DNA of 64,000 nt from Sanguibacter sp. HDW7 (GCF_011300875.1 NZ_CP049862.1:1612001-1676000); one strand, 5' to 3'. Positions 17,645-26,714 are shown, numbered from the stretch's first letter. Numbers and translations are program-made. Notes: a model not told the origin generated them from the letters alone.

Positions 17645-17682
17645 TGCAGCGCGTCACCGCGTGAGCGCAGCTCGCGGACGAC

Positions 17683-17720
17683 GACGGCGGCGGTCCCGGG
17701 TTCCCGGGGCCGCCGCCGTC
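17683..17720 (+). terminator. Terminator after the ScyD-like gene
   Basis: GACGGCGGCGG pairs with CCGCCGCCGTC across an inner CCCGGG/CCCGGG region, followed by CTCTTCTGTT. It lies between converging genes. Confidence 0.85.
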
Positions 17721-17732
17721 CTCTTCTGTTCG

Positions 17733-17948
17733 TCAGTCCCTGCGGACGCCGAGCGCGAGGCCCACGGCGAGGCACGAGCCGAGCAGCCCGCCCGAGAAGA
17801 GCAGCGCGCTGTGCTGAGCGATGGCCTCGCCCATGGCCCAGAAGCCCAGCACGAAGATCGCCATGACGACGACGAAGATGAGGGCGTTCACGGCGACCGG
17901 ACGGTCGTCCATGTGCGCCTCGGTGGGCTCGGTGTTGAACGTGTCCAT
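17733..17948 (-). CDS. Small membrane protein, 71 aa
   Basis: Two hydrophobic helices (ALIFVVVMAIFVLGFWAMG and LLFSGGLLGSCLAVGLALG) after a polar N-terminus; no known domain. Start ATG 17948 with GGAGCGATG context. It lies 73 nt past the FMN reductase stop and may be the last gene of that transcript or independent. Confidence 0.7.
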   Translation of the reverse strand: MDTFNTEPTEAHMDDRPVAVNALIFVVVMAIFVLGFWAMGEAIAQHSALLFSGGLLGSCLAVGLALGVRRD

Positions 17949-18021
17949 CGCTCCTCCAACGGCTCTGGGTGGCGCGTGCGCGCCCTGGTCCGAGACTACC
18001 CGGGTTCGGTGCGCGGGACGC

Positions 18022-18642
18022 TCAGCGTCCGAGCTGCTCGGCGAAGGGGACGACGTCGGCGAAGATGTCGTCGTCCTGGGCCCCCGCGTACGCCGCGACC
18101 TTGGCGCCGAGCTCGCGCCCCGCCTTGTCGATCCGGGCCTGGAGCTTGCCGGCGGTGTCGTACGCCGAGCCGGTCGCGCCCCAGTCGTCGGTCGCCGCGA
18201 AGACGGCGGTGCCGACGACGTCGGCGTGCAGGTAGGAGAACAGCGGACGCAGCGCGTGCTCGAGGGCGAGCGAGTGCCGCGGCGTGCCTGCGGTCGCACC
18301 GAGGAGCACGGGCACGTCGGTGAGCGCCTTGGGGTCGACGACGTCGAAGAACGACTTGAAGAGCCCCGAGTACGACCCGGAGAAGATCGGCGAGACGAGC
18401 ACGAGGCCGTCGGCCGTGCGGACGCGCTCGAGGACGTCCCCGAGGCGCGGCGACGGGAAGCCCGTGAGCATCATGTCGGTGATGTCGTGCGCCAGGTCGC
18501 GCAGCTCGACCGTCTCGGTCTCGACCTGCTGGCCGCGGGCGACGAGCTCGTCGGCGGCCGCGGTGACGAGCCGGTCGGCGAGCAGCCGGGTGGACGAGGG
18601 CTGGGAGAGGCCGCCGCTCACGGCGACGAGTCGGCGGGTCAT
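18022..18642 (-). CDS. NADPH-dependent FMN reductase, CE1759 type
   Basis: 206 aa flavodoxin-fold reductase: VAVSGGLSQPSSTRLLADRL at the N-terminus, LVSPIFSGSYSGLFKSFFDVV, LLGATAGTPRHSLALEH. It matches the group of FMN reductases found next to LLM-class monooxygenases (CE1759 with CE1758 in Corynebacterium), and the LLM gene is two genes upstream here. It would supply reduced FMN to that monooxygenase. Start overlaps the MarR stop (ATGA). Confidence 0.88.
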   Translation of the reverse strand: MTRRLVAVSGGLSQPSSTRLLADRLVTAAADELVARGQQVETETVELRDLAHDITDMMLTGFPSPRLGDVLERVRTADGLVLVSPIFSGSYSGLFKSFFDVVDPKALTDVPVLLGATAGTPRHSLALEHALRPLFSYLHADVVGTAVFAATDDWGATGSAYDTAGKLQARIDKAGRELGAKVAAYAGAQDDDIFADVVPFAEQLGR

Positions 18643-19142
18643 GAGAGGTCCTCCTGCGAGGTGCTGGTGGCGGGGGTGCTGGCGGGGGCGGGGTCGACGT
18701 GCGCGCGCAGGACGCCGCAGAGACGCTCGAGCTCGGCGAGCTCGGAGGTGTCGAGCGAACCTGTGATCGCGCGGTCGATCGAGGCGACGTGGCGACGTCC
18801 GACGCGCTTCTGGGTCGCGCGTCCTTCCTCGGTGAGCACGACGCGCGTGCCGCGGAGGTCGTCGATGACGGCGTGCCGCTCGACGAGACCGCGGGCGACG
18901 AGCCGGTCGACGAGGCGCGACAAGGACGGCTGCGAGAGGAGCACCTCACGGTTGAGCTCCTTGAGCCGGAGGCCGTCGGCGCTGCAGCGCGAGAGCGTGA
19001 AGAGCACGTCGTACTCCTTCATGCTCACCTCGTCCCAGACGTCGTCGGCCTCGAGGCGGCGGACGACGGCGACCTGGGCGCGGAAGAGTGCCTCCCACGC
19101 CTCGGCCGTCGACGTCGCCCGCCGTCGCGTCGTCGTCGTCAT
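18639..19142 (-). CDS. MarR-family transcriptional regulator
   Basis: 167 aa with a winged helix: SMKEYDVLFTLSRC, LRLKELNREVLLSQPSLSRLVDRLVARGLVER, and the wing DDLRGTRVVLTEEG. Lies between and overlaps both the monooxygenase and the FMN reductase genes, so it very likely controls its own operon through a site upstream of the LLM gene. The inducer is unknown. Confidence 0.9.
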   Translation of the reverse strand: MTTTTRRRATSTAEAWEALFRAQVAVVRRLEADDVWDEVSMKEYDVLFTLSRCSADGLRLKELNREVLLSQPSLSRLVDRLVARGLVERHAVIDDLRGTRVVLTEEGRATQKRVGRRHVASIDRAITGSLDTSELAELERLCGVLRAHVDPAPASTPATSTSQEDLS

Positions 19143-20290
19143 CGTGCGTCCGTGGTCGGCGAGGCGCCCGTGACGTCGTCGGCGTCCGCGTAGACGGTCG
19201 AGTCGTGGCCGCCGCCGGCGGCGGCGACACGGCTCGCGTGCGTCGGGGCGTCCGGCACGTCGGCCGGACGGCCGGCGGCGAGCTCCTTGCGGAGGACGGG
19301 CACGACCTCTTCGCCGAGCAGGTCGAGCTGCTCGAGGACGGTCTTGAGCGGGAGTCCTGCGTGGTCGATGAGGAAGAGCTGGCGCTGGTAGTCGCCGACG
19401 TGGTCGCGCATCGCGGCGTAGCGGTCGATGACCTCCTGCGGCGAGCCGATCGTCAGTGGCGTCTGCTCCGAGAAGTCCTCCATCGAGGGGCCGTGGCCGT
19501 AGACGGGGGCGTTGTCGAAGTAGGGCCGGAACTCACGCTTGGCGTCCTGGGAGCTCTTGCGCATGAAGACCTGGCCGCCGAGGCCGACGATCGCCTGGTG
19601 CGCCTTGCCGTGGCCGTAGTGCTCGAAGCGGCGGCGGTAGAGCGCGACCATCTGCTTGGTGTGGCTCATGGGCCAGAAGATGTTGTTGTGGAAGAAGCCG
19701 TCGCCGTAGTAGGCGGCCTGCTCGGCGATCTCGGGAGTGCGGATCGAGCCGTGCCAGACGAACGGCGCGACACCGTCGAGCGGGCGGGGGACGGACGTGA
19801 AGCCCTGGAGCGGGGTGCGGAAGCGTCCCTTCCAGTCGACGACGTCGTTGGTCCACAGCTCGCGGAGCAGCGCGTAGTTCTCGACGGCGAGCTCGACGCC
19901 CTGGCGGATGTCCTTGCCGAACCAGGGGTAGACGGGGCCCGTGTTCCCGCGGCCCATCATGAGGTCCATACGGCCGTCGGAGAGGTGCTGGAGGAGCGCG
20001 TAGTCCTCGGCGAGGCGGACGGGGTCGTTCGTCGTGATGAGGGTCGTCGACGTCGACAGGAGGATGCGCTCGGTCTGCGCCGCGACGTGGGCGAGGAGGA
20101 CGGTGGGGTTGGCGGGCGCGGCGAACGGCGGGTTGTGGTGCTCGCCGGTTGCGAAGACGTCGAGGCCGACCTCTTCTGCCTTCTTGGCGATCGCGACCGT
20201 CGCCTTGATGCGCTCGTGCTCGGTGGGGGTGCGGCCGGTCGTGGGGTCGGTCGTCACGTCGCCGACGGTGAAGATCCCGAACTGCATCAT
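19139..20290 (-). CDS. LLM-class flavin-dependent monooxygenase, CE1758 type
   Basis: 383 aa luciferase-like TIM barrel: MMQFGIFTVGDVTTDPTTGR, EEVGLDVFATGEHHNPPF, RMDLMMGRGNTGPVYPWFG, YYGDGFFHNNIFWP. AGGAGG 5 nt before ATG 20290 fixes the start. First gene of a three-gene operon with MarR and FMN reductase. It uses FMNH2 and O2; the substrate is not known for this subfamily. Confidence 0.9.
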   Translation of the reverse strand: MMQFGIFTVGDVTTDPTTGRTPTEHERIKATVAIAKKAEEVGLDVFATGEHHNPPFAAPANPTVLLAHVAAQTERILLSTSTTLITTNDPVRLAEDYALLQHLSDGRMDLMMGRGNTGPVYPWFGKDIRQGVELAVENYALLRELWTNDVVDWKGRFRTPLQGFTSVPRPLDGVAPFVWHGSIRTPEIAEQAAYYGDGFFHNNIFWPMSHTKQMVALYRRRFEHYGHGKAHQAIVGLGGQVFMRKSSQDAKREFRPYFDNAPVYGHGPSMEDFSEQTPLTIGSPQEVIDRYAAMRDHVGDYQRQLFLIDHAGLPLKTVLEQLDLLGEEVVPVLRKELAAGRPADVPDAPTHASRVAAAGGGHDSTVYADADDVTGASPTTDAR

Positions 20291-20346
20291 GGTGTCCTCC
20301 TGGGTGCGGCCTGTCGGGCCGGTCGAAAGTTCATGCATCTGCATCT

Positions 20347-20362
20347 ACTTTAGCCTTCAACT
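20347..20362. promoter_or_regulatory. Candidate MarR operator upstream of the LLM operon
   Basis: ACTTTAGCCTTCAACT is an imperfect dyad (AcTTtAg..TTcAAcT) 57 nt before the LLM start, followed on the gene side by ATGCATCTGCATCT, a short direct repeat. The size suits a MarR site. Evidence is position plus weak symmetry. Confidence 0.35.
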
Positions 20363-20599
20363 ATGACGGGTGTCGATGTGTTCCCGCGGGGGAGTGGTGT
20401 ACGTCACCTGGGGCGGGGCGGGGCCTCGGCTTCTGCGGTTCAGGTCCGGCCGTTGGGGTGGGTGGCGCTTGGCGGCGACGCGCAAGCCGGCGCGGCGCAG
20501 GGTGGCGCCACGCAAGACTGCGCCCCGCAAGTTGGTGGCGCACGCCTCGTTGGGGGTATCGCTGCCGAACGTCCACAGGTTGCCCGCCCGCCGAGCGAT
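20363..20599. other. Intergenic stretch, no gene seen
   Basis: Between the LLM operon promoter and the HNH gene promoter. It holds GC-rich imperfect repeats (several GGCGC and CGCAAG copies) but no open frame with a credible start or composition. Confidence 0.5.
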
Positions 20600-20615
20600 T
20601 CGAATGTCCGTTCGA
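20600..20615 (+). promoter_or_regulatory. LexA (SOS) box candidate before the HNH gene
   Basis: TCGAATGTCCGTTCGA matches the actinobacterial/mycobacterial SOS box TCGAAC-N4-GTTCGA with one mismatch. A -10-like TAGAAT directly follows (20616-20621), and the ATG is 7 nt after that, so the mRNA may be leaderless. Confidence 0.6.
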
Positions 20616-20627
20616 TAGAATGAGAAC

Positions 20628-22874
20628 ATGAGCCGCAAACCTCGCTCCCGCCGCCCGCGCCCGTCGCGGTCCGCGGCGCGCCCTGAGCGGGCAGGTTCGG
20701 CGCGGTCCGCGGTGCGGCCGGAACCGGCAGGGACGGCATGGCCTGTGGTGCGCCCTGGGTCTGCAGGTTCGGCGCGGCCACACGAGGCTCTCGGATCTCG
20801 TGAACGCTGGATCGCCGAGCACGACCGCCTGCTCGAGGCAAAGGCGGCCGCGCTCGCGACGCTCGGCCAGGCCGAGATGATGGAGCGGACTGCCGCGGCC
20901 CTCCGGACGCACGCCCTGGCGATCCTCGACAGGCTCGCTGTCGACGAGGTCGAGCACACCGCGGAGCTCACGGGGGCCGCTGCGAGCACCCGTGAGCACG
21001 AGCTCGCGCGGCGTTCGCTCGTCGCCGAGGTCGCCACGATGACGACTCAGCCCGAGGCGAGGGTGAGCGGACACTGGTCCCGTGCGGTGACCTGCATGCG
21101 GGAGCAGCCGCAGACGGCCGACGCTCTGCTCGCCGCCGAGATCGGGGCCGAGCACGCGAAGGTCCTCGTCGACGAGCTCGAGTGCGTGAGCGCGCGGGTG
21201 CGCGAGCACCTGCTGCCGGGGGCGATCGAGAAGGCGCAGACGTGCACGCCTGCGGCGTTGCGACGTTGGATCGTGCGCGCTCGGGAGAGCGTCGACCCGG
21301 AGAGCATCGAGCGGCGCCATCGGAGGGCCCGTGCAGGGCGCAACGTCCAGCTCTCGCTCGGCCGCGAAGGGATGGCGACCCTTTCCGCGCATCTGCCCGA
21401 GGTCACTGCCGCCGCGATCTACAACCGCTGCACCGACGCGGCCCTCGCGACCCGTGGTGGCGACGACCCCCGGACGCTCAGCCAGCTGCGTGCTGATGCG
21501 TTCGCCGCGTACTGCCTCTCCGAGTCGCCCGTGCTCGACGACCTCGTGGTTCGCACGGATGCGCAGCAGGGGACGCTCAGTCTTGGTCCCGATCATCGCC
21601 GTGACCTCGACCGTGACTCCGGCAGCGAACCCGACCTCGACCGTGACTCCGGCAGCAAACCCGGCAGCGAACCCGACACCGGCCGCGACTGCAACCGCGA
21701 CCCCGACAGCAACCCCGTCGGCAACCGCGACCCCGATCGTGGCCGCGACCGCAGCCGCGGGGCGGCCACTCCTCCACCTGACGGGGAGCGTGGGGGTCCA
21801 CCGCAGTATGCGCTCACCGGACCTTTGACGGTGGGTCGAACGCCGTCGGGCGCCTCCTTCGACGACCGGCGCCTCGACGCTGCGGCGTCGGAGTCGCTCG
21901 CCGAGGATGATGCGCTCGTCGCGTCGAGCGCGTGCGACGTCGACATCTGGGGGATCCGTCCCACTGTGATGATCGCGGTCCCGATCGAGGCCGTGCTGCC
22001 GGACGAGCTCCGGGAGTCTCGAGTCGGGACGGTCGCCGGCGAACACGTTCCACTAGGCCGCTCGGCGCGGGAGGACGCGGCCAACGCGAGTGCGGCGCGT
22101 GAGCGGGGCGAGCGTGAGACCCGGGCGCACGAGCATGGGGCGCAGGTCGTCGGCGGTGGGATGCTCGATGCCGCGACGGCGCGGGAGCTCGTCGCTGCGG
22201 CTCCGTCGCTGCGCAGGCTTCTCACGGACAGGGACACGGGCGTCGTGCTCGACGTGTCACGCACGACGTATGCGGTCCCCGCCGACCTCACGGCGTTCCT
22301 CCGCCTGCGCGACGAGACCTGTCGGTTCCCCGGCTGTCGTCGGCGTGCCGAACGCTGCGACATCGACCACGTCGAGGCCTGGGCCGAGGGCGGGACGACG
22401 CGCGCCCCGAACCTCGCGCATCTCTGCCGTCACCACCATCGGCTCAAGCACGCGACAGGGTGGAAGGTCGAGGTTGTCGAGCCGAAGGCTCGTGACGCGC
22501 GCGCAGCCACCGGCGGCGAGCAAGTTCTTCGATGGCGATCGCCAGGAGGGCACCTCACGACGACGTTGGCGGCGCTCGCGGTCCCCGTGATGAGGCCGCT
22601 CGCGTCAGAAGGGCAGAGCGGCGCTGGCCCGAGCGGTCCAGACCCGAGCGGTCCGGACTCGAGCAGGTTGGGCTCGAGCGGGTTGGGCTCGAGCGGGTTG
22701 GGCTCGAGCGAGTCAGGCCCGAGCGGTCCAGACCCGAGCGGTCCGGACTCGAGCAGGTTGGGTTCGAGCGAGTCAGGCCCGAGCGGTCCGGACCCGAGCG
22801 AGTCAGGCCCAGATGCTCCGGATCTCGAGATGCCCGAACTGGACCGCCTCGGGCCTGACATCCCACCGTTCTAG
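20628..22874 (+). CDS. DUF222 / HNH endonuclease domain protein (13E12-repeat type)
   Basis: 748 aa. An Arg/Pro-rich N-terminus is followed by DUF222 (about 60-560) and a C-terminal HNH domain: TCRFPGCRRRAERCDIDHVEAWAEGG with NLAHLCRHHHRLKH (metal and catalytic His). Two low-complexity inserts break the usual architecture: Asp/Arg/Gly repeats (DLDRDSGS, about 325-375), and a C-terminal tail of five-residue repeats such as GPSGP and GSSGL (about 665-730). Such genes are multicopy in many actinobacteria and some are SOS-induced; a LexA-like box here fits. Nuclease function is inferred from the motif. Confidence 0.85.
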   Translation: MSRKPRSRRPRPSRSAARPERAGSARSAVRPEPAGTAWPVVRPGSAGSARPHEALGSRERWIAEHDRLLEAKAAALATLGQAEMMERTAAALRTHALAILDRLAVDEVEHTAELTGAAASTREHELARRSLVAEVATMTTQPEARVSGHWSRAVTCMREQPQTADALLAAEIGAEHAKVLVDELECVSARVREHLLPGAIEKAQTCTPAALRRWIVRARESVDPESIERRHRRARAGRNVQLSLGREGMATLSAHLPEVTAAAIYNRCTDAALATRGGDDPRTLSQLRADAFAAYCLSESPVLDDLVVRTDAQQGTLSLGPDHRRDLDRDSGSEPDLDRDSGSKPGSEPDTGRDCNRDPDSNPVGNRDPDRGRDRSRGAATPPPDGERGGPPQYALTGPLTVGRTPSGASFDDRRLDAAASESLAEDDALVASSACDVDIWGIRPTVMIAVPIEAVLPDELRESRVGTVAGEHVPLGRSAREDAANASAARERGERETRAHEHGAQVVGGGMLDAATARELVAAAPSLRRLLTDRDTGVVLDVSRTTYAVPADLTAFLRLRDETCRFPGCRRRAERCDIDHVEAWAEGGTTRAPNLAHLCRHHHRLKHATGWKVEVVEPKARDARAATGGEQVLRWRSPGGHLTTTLAALAVPVMRPLASEGQSGAGPSGPDPSGPDSSRLGSSGLGSSGLGSSESGPSGPDPSGPDSSRLGSSESGPSGPDPSESGPDAPDLEMPELDRLGPDIPPF
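22626..22811 (+). repeat. 15-nt coding minisatellite in the HNH gene
   Basis: Units of 15 nt (variants of GGGTTGGGCTCGAGC and GGTCCGGACTCGAGC) are repeated about 12 times, with a higher-order copy spaced 90 nt apart (22626 and 22716). It encodes the Ser/Gly/Pro tail of the HNH protein without breaking frame. Confidence 0.85.
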
Positions 22875-22903
22875 GCCGAGACACCGACGTGTCGCGGACG
22901 CGA

Positions 22904-22939
22904 ACGAGCCCTGCCCTCCCGAGGGAGAGCAGGGCTCGT
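22904..22939. terminator. Bidirectional terminator between the HNH gene and glgP
   Basis: ACGAGCCCTGC pairs with GCAGGGCTCGT, with a CCTCCCGAGGGAG-type apex that also pairs. It lies between two converging genes. Confidence 0.85.
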
Positions 22940-23012
22940 CGGTCTGCGCAGACCGAGGTGTCCGCCGCGTCGCGACGCAGCCGTGGTGCGGCGGCCGTCG
23001 CGACGAGTCCGA

Positions 23013-25481
23013 TCAGGCGATCGGCGCCGCCGGCGCGTGCCAGATGCGGTCGAGGTAGTCCTGGATCGACCGGTCGGACGTGAAGAACCCGGTGCGGGCG
23101 ACGTTGAGGATCGCGGAGCGGGTCCAGGCGTCCTGGTCGGCGTAGGCAACCTCGACGCGGTCCTGGGTGTCGACGTAGGACCGGTAGTCGGCCAGGACCA
23201 TGAAGCGGTCCTTGTAGAGCAGGTCGGAGATGACGAACTCGAACGCGGTCCGGTCGCCGCCGGAGAACAGGCCCGACGAGATGAGGTCGATCGCGCCGCG
23301 GAGGCCGGCATCGACCTCGTAGTACGACGTGGGGTTGTAGCCCCGGTCCTCGAGCGCCTGCACGGCGGGCTCGTCCATGCCGAAGAGGAAGAAGTTCTCG
23401 TCGCCGACGAGCTGGCGGATCTCGACGTTGGCGCCGTCGTCCGTCCCGATCGTCAGGGCGCCGTTGAGCGCGAACTTCATGTTGCCCGTGCCCGACGCCT
23501 CCTTGCCCGCGAGCGAGATCTGCTCGGAGAGGTCGGCGGCGGGGATGAGGCGCTCGGCGAGGGTGACGTTGTAGTTCGCGGGGAACGCGATGCGCAGGCG
23601 ACCTTCGAGCTCGGGTGCGGTGTTGACGACCGCGGCCACCCGGTTGATGAGGTGGATGATCTCCTTGGCCATCTTGTAGCCGGGTGCCGCCTTGGCACCG
23701 AAGACGACGACGCGCGGCTGCAGGTCGGACGCCTTGACCTCGCCCTTGAGGACGCGGTCGTAGAGCGTGACGACGTGAAGGAGCTTGAGCATCTGACGCT
23801 TGTACTCGTGGAGGCGCTTGACCATGACGTCGTAGAGGGCCTCGGCCGGGACCTCGATGCCGTCGCGCTGCGCGAGGAGCGCGGAGAAGTGCTCCTTGTT
23901 CGCCTGCTTGATCGCTCGGAACTCGGCGCGGAACGACGCGTCGTCGGCGAACGGCTCGAGCTTGGTGAGCTGCGCGAGGTCGTTCGTCCAGCCGGTGCCG
24001 ATCGCCTCGTCGAGGAGGCCGGAGAGGCCGGGGTTCGACAGGCGCATGAAGCGACGCGGCGTGACGCCGTTGGTGACGTTCGTGAACTTCTCGGGCCACA
24101 GGGCTGAGAAGTCGTCGAGCACCTTGTCCGCGAGGAGCTGCGAGTGCAGCGCGGCGACGCCGTTGACCTTGGTCGAGCCGACGGTCGCGAGGAACGCCAT
24201 GCGGACGGCGCGCTCGGGGCGCTCCTGGATGATCGACATGCGGCGCACGCGGAGCTCGTCGCCCGGGTACGCCTGGCGCACGAGGCTGAGGAACTCCTCG
24301 TTGATCCGGTAGATGATCTCGAGGTGGCGCGGCAGGAGGCGGCCGAGGAGGTCGACGGACCAGACCTCGAGGGCCTCGGGGAGGAGCGTGTGGCACGTGT
24401 AGTTGAAGGTGCGACGCGTGATGTCCCACGCGGCGTCCCAGCTGAGGCCGCGCTCGTCGACGAGGATGCGCATGAGCTCGGGCACTGCGATGACGGGGTG
24501 GGTGTCGTTGAGCTGGAAGACGACGCGCTCGGGGAGCGTCGCGAGGTCGTCGTCGCGCAGGACGGAGTCGAGGTAGTCGCGGAGCGACGCGGCGACGAAG
24601 AAGTACTGCTGCTTGAGGCGCAGCTCCTTGCCCTGGGGCGTCGAGTCCTCGGGGTAGAGGACCTTCGAGATGTTCTCGGCGACGGTCTGGCGGCGGACGG
24701 CCGACTCGTAGTCGCCCGAGTTGAAGATCTGCAGGTCGAAGGCGTCGGTTGCCTTCGCGGACCACAGGCGCAGCGTGTTGACGTTGCGAGTCTCGTAGCC
24801 GGGGACCATGTAGTTGTAGGGGACCGCGAGGACCTGCTCGGACGGGACCCAGCGGGTGCTGGTGACGCCGGCAGCGTCGGTGTGCTGCTCGGTGTGGCCG
24901 CCGAAGCTCACGGTGACGGCGTTCTCGGGCTGCGCGAGCTCCCAGGGGGTGCCCTTGGCGAGCCAGCGGTCGGGCTGCTCGACCTGGCGGCCGTCGACGA
25001 ACGTCTGGCGGAAGATGCCGTACTCGTAGCGGATGCCGTAGCCGATCGCGGGGATGGACTTCGCGGCGAGGGAGTCGATGAAGCATGCGGCGAGGCGGCC
25101 GAGGCCGCCGTTGCCGAGGCCGGGCTCGGTCTCGTAGGCCGTGAGCTCGTCGAGGTCGAGCTCGAGCTCGGCGAGCGCGGTGCGCGCCACGTCGGTGAGG
25201 GCGGTGGACAGGAGTGCGTTCTCAAGCTGCGGTCCCATGAGGAACTCGGCCGACAGGTAGGCGACAGTCTTCGCCCGTGCCGCGCGGTGCGCGGCCTGCG
25301 TGGCGATCCAGCCGTCGACCATGGCCGAGCGGACGGTCCGCGCGAGCGCCTGGTACAGGTCCTCCGTGCGGGCGTCGACGAGGTCGACCCCCTGCTCGTA
25401 ACGGAGCTGACGGCAGAACTCGCTCTTGAACGACTCCACGGTCGTGGGGGAGGAGATGAACCTCTCGGTGTTCTCAGTCAC
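23013..25481 (-). CDS. glgP: Glycogen/maltodextrin phosphorylase
   Basis: 822 aa from GTG 25481, normal length for GT35 phosphorylases. Cleaves alpha-1,4-glucan with phosphate to glucose-1-phosphate. Visible: YLSAEFLMG, ETEPGLGNGGLGRLAACFID, the active-site region VKRLHEYKRQ, and the pyridoxal-phosphate lysine in ASGTGNMKFALNGALTIGT. A GTG at 25490 is an alternative start. Transcribed alone; LacI-type operator-like palindromes lie about 180-215 nt upstream. Confidence 0.95.
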   Translation of the reverse strand: MTENTERFISSPTTVESFKSEFCRQLRYEQGVDLVDARTEDLYQALARTVRSAMVDGWIATQAAHRAARAKTVAYLSAEFLMGPQLENALLSTALTDVARTALAELELDLDELTAYETEPGLGNGGLGRLAACFIDSLAAKSIPAIGYGIRYEYGIFRQTFVDGRQVEQPDRWLAKGTPWELAQPENAVTVSFGGHTEQHTDAAGVTSTRWVPSEQVLAVPYNYMVPGYETRNVNTLRLWSAKATDAFDLQIFNSGDYESAVRRQTVAENISKVLYPEDSTPQGKELRLKQQYFFVAASLRDYLDSVLRDDDLATLPERVVFQLNDTHPVIAVPELMRILVDERGLSWDAAWDITRRTFNYTCHTLLPEALEVWSVDLLGRLLPRHLEIIYRINEEFLSLVRQAYPGDELRVRRMSIIQERPERAVRMAFLATVGSTKVNGVAALHSQLLADKVLDDFSALWPEKFTNVTNGVTPRRFMRLSNPGLSGLLDEAIGTGWTNDLAQLTKLEPFADDASFRAEFRAIKQANKEHFSALLAQRDGIEVPAEALYDVMVKRLHEYKRQMLKLLHVVTLYDRVLKGEVKASDLQPRVVVFGAKAAPGYKMAKEIIHLINRVAAVVNTAPELEGRLRIAFPANYNVTLAERLIPAADLSEQISLAGKEASGTGNMKFALNGALTIGTDDGANVEIRQLVGDENFFLFGMDEPAVQALEDRGYNPTSYYEVDAGLRGAIDLISSGLFSGGDRTAFEFVISDLLYKDRFMVLADYRSYVDTQDRVEVAYADQDAWTRSAILNVARTGFFTSDRSIQDYLDRIWHAPAAPIA

Positions 25482-25660
25482 GGGTTGCACGCTACCTGTC
25501 GGGCGCTTCACTTGCCATGACCTTGGGCCCGTGCTTTGCAAGATGTCGCCCGGTGGGATCGCGACCATCCGGGCACCTCCGGTCCGTCCGACGTGCCAGA
25601 AGTCGCAGAATTTCAACGTTCTTGCGGGCTGGCGACACAACGCACCCGCTCGCTACGACC

Positions 25661-25696
25661 CTGCAACGCGTTCGCGATGTTGCTGAAACGTTGCAG
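25661..25696. promoter_or_regulatory. Paired LacI-type operator candidates between glgP and a divergent gene
   Basis: CTGCAACGCGTT (25661-25672) and CTGAAACGTTGCAG (25683-25696) share the CG-centred dyad typical of LacI/GalR-family sites, 11 nt apart. They lie in a ~320-nt region without genes (25482-25804) that must hold the promoters of glgP and the + strand gene. Nothing else is recognised there. Confidence 0.4.
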
Positions 25697-25804
25697 AGTC
25701 ATGGGATGACACAGTCCCACCCTTCCGCGTGGTTCACCCCGAATCTACGATGGCGTCACGACCCCGATGACGTGGTCGTGCCACGCGACAAGGAGGTGCG
25801 GCTC

Positions 25805-26158
25805 ATGCTCACCGCGGTGGTGTCGTGCACGGCCCTCGCGATCGGGGTCGCGTTCGTGGTGTGCGCTGCCCGGGGCCGTGCAGCACAGAGACCGCCCGAC
25901 CCGTTCCGAGCGCTCGACGTCCAGCTCCGCCTCGCCCGGATCGCCGCCGAGGTCCGTCGGATCGACGTGGACCGGACCATGTTGGCGCGCGCCCACCACC
26001 TGCGCGTCGCGCTCGAGGCCTACGACGCGCTCCTCTCGGAGGCCTGCACGCTTGCGGACGGCGCACCCCGGGAGGTCGCGCCGCTCGGCACGACCACGCC
26101 CGACGCCGTCCGCCTCGACCGCGAGCTGCTGCTCAGCGCGCGCGGCTGGAGCTGGTGA
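25805..26158 (+). CDS. Hypothetical single-pass membrane protein, 117 aa
   Basis: ATG 25805 follows a strong AAGGAGG, 7-8 nt away, which decides this start over ATG 25706. One N-terminal TM (LTAVVSCTALAIGVAFVVCA), then a charged helix-rich domain (RALDVQLRLARIAAEVRRID). No family is recognised. Its end overlaps the converging DUF58-operon membrane gene by 26 nt. Confidence 0.65.
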   Translation: MLTAVVSCTALAIGVAFVVCAARGRAAQRPPDPFRALDVQLRLARIAAEVRRIDVDRTMLARAHHLRVALEAYDALLSEACTLADGAPREVAPLGTTTPDAVRLDRELLLSARGWSW

Positions 26159-26714
26159 GCCGCACCGTCACGACACCCAGACCCACGACCCCGACGACGG
26201 CGAGCAGGCCGAGCCCAGTCGGCAGGTCGATGTCGACGAACGAGACGAGCGCGATCGAGGGCACGACGACGCCAGCGACCAGGACGGTCGAGCGCAGCGC
26301 ACGGCCCAGGAGGCGGACGTCGACGCCGACGCCGCGCAGGTCGGAGCGCGAGGCAGCATCCGCGAGGAGCGAGAGGTGCACCGCGAACGGGAGCAGCAGC
26401 GCGATGACGGCGGACCGCAGACCCGCGTCGGCGGCCGCGAGCGACAGCCCGACGAAGGCAGCGGCGACCACGGCGGCCCACGAGCCGCCGGGGGCCAGCG
26501 ACGCGGCCAGCAGGGGGACCACGATGAACCACGCGAGCGGCGAGGGCGAGAGCAGCATGAACGCCCCTGCGAGCGCGACGGCCGACGTGAGCCGCAGCGA
26601 GAGCAGAGGAACGGTCCGCACCCCTTCGAGCGAGACGCGCGGCGGACGCGACGGGGCCGGGGTGCCGCGCACGACCCGGAGCACGCGCGTGAACCAGGTG
26701 CGAGGGGTGTTCAT
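26133..26714 (-). CDS. Membrane protein at the end of the MoxR/DUF58 operon
   Basis: 193 aa, several TM helices (LTSAVALAGAFMLLS, WFIVVPLLAASLA, VALVSFVDI region). ATG 26714 overlaps the DUF58 stop (ATGA). Function unknown; its place suggests it works with the MoxR system. Confidence 0.75.
   Translation of the reverse strand: MNTPRTWFTRVLRVVRGTPAPSRPPRVSLEGVRTVPLLSLRLTSAVALAGAFMLLSPSPLAWFIVVPLLAASLAPGGSWAAVVAAAFVGLSLAAADAGLRSAVIALLLPFAVHLSLLADAASRSDLRGVGVDVRLLGRALRSTVLVAGVVVPSIALVSFVDIDLPTGLGLLAVVGVVGLGVVTVRLTSSSRAR

Noticed and set aside
20363-20623. 86-aa + strand frame before the HNH gene
   Set aside because: Runs through the promoter and LexA-like box; repetitive Gly/Ala sequence without a ribosome-binding site.
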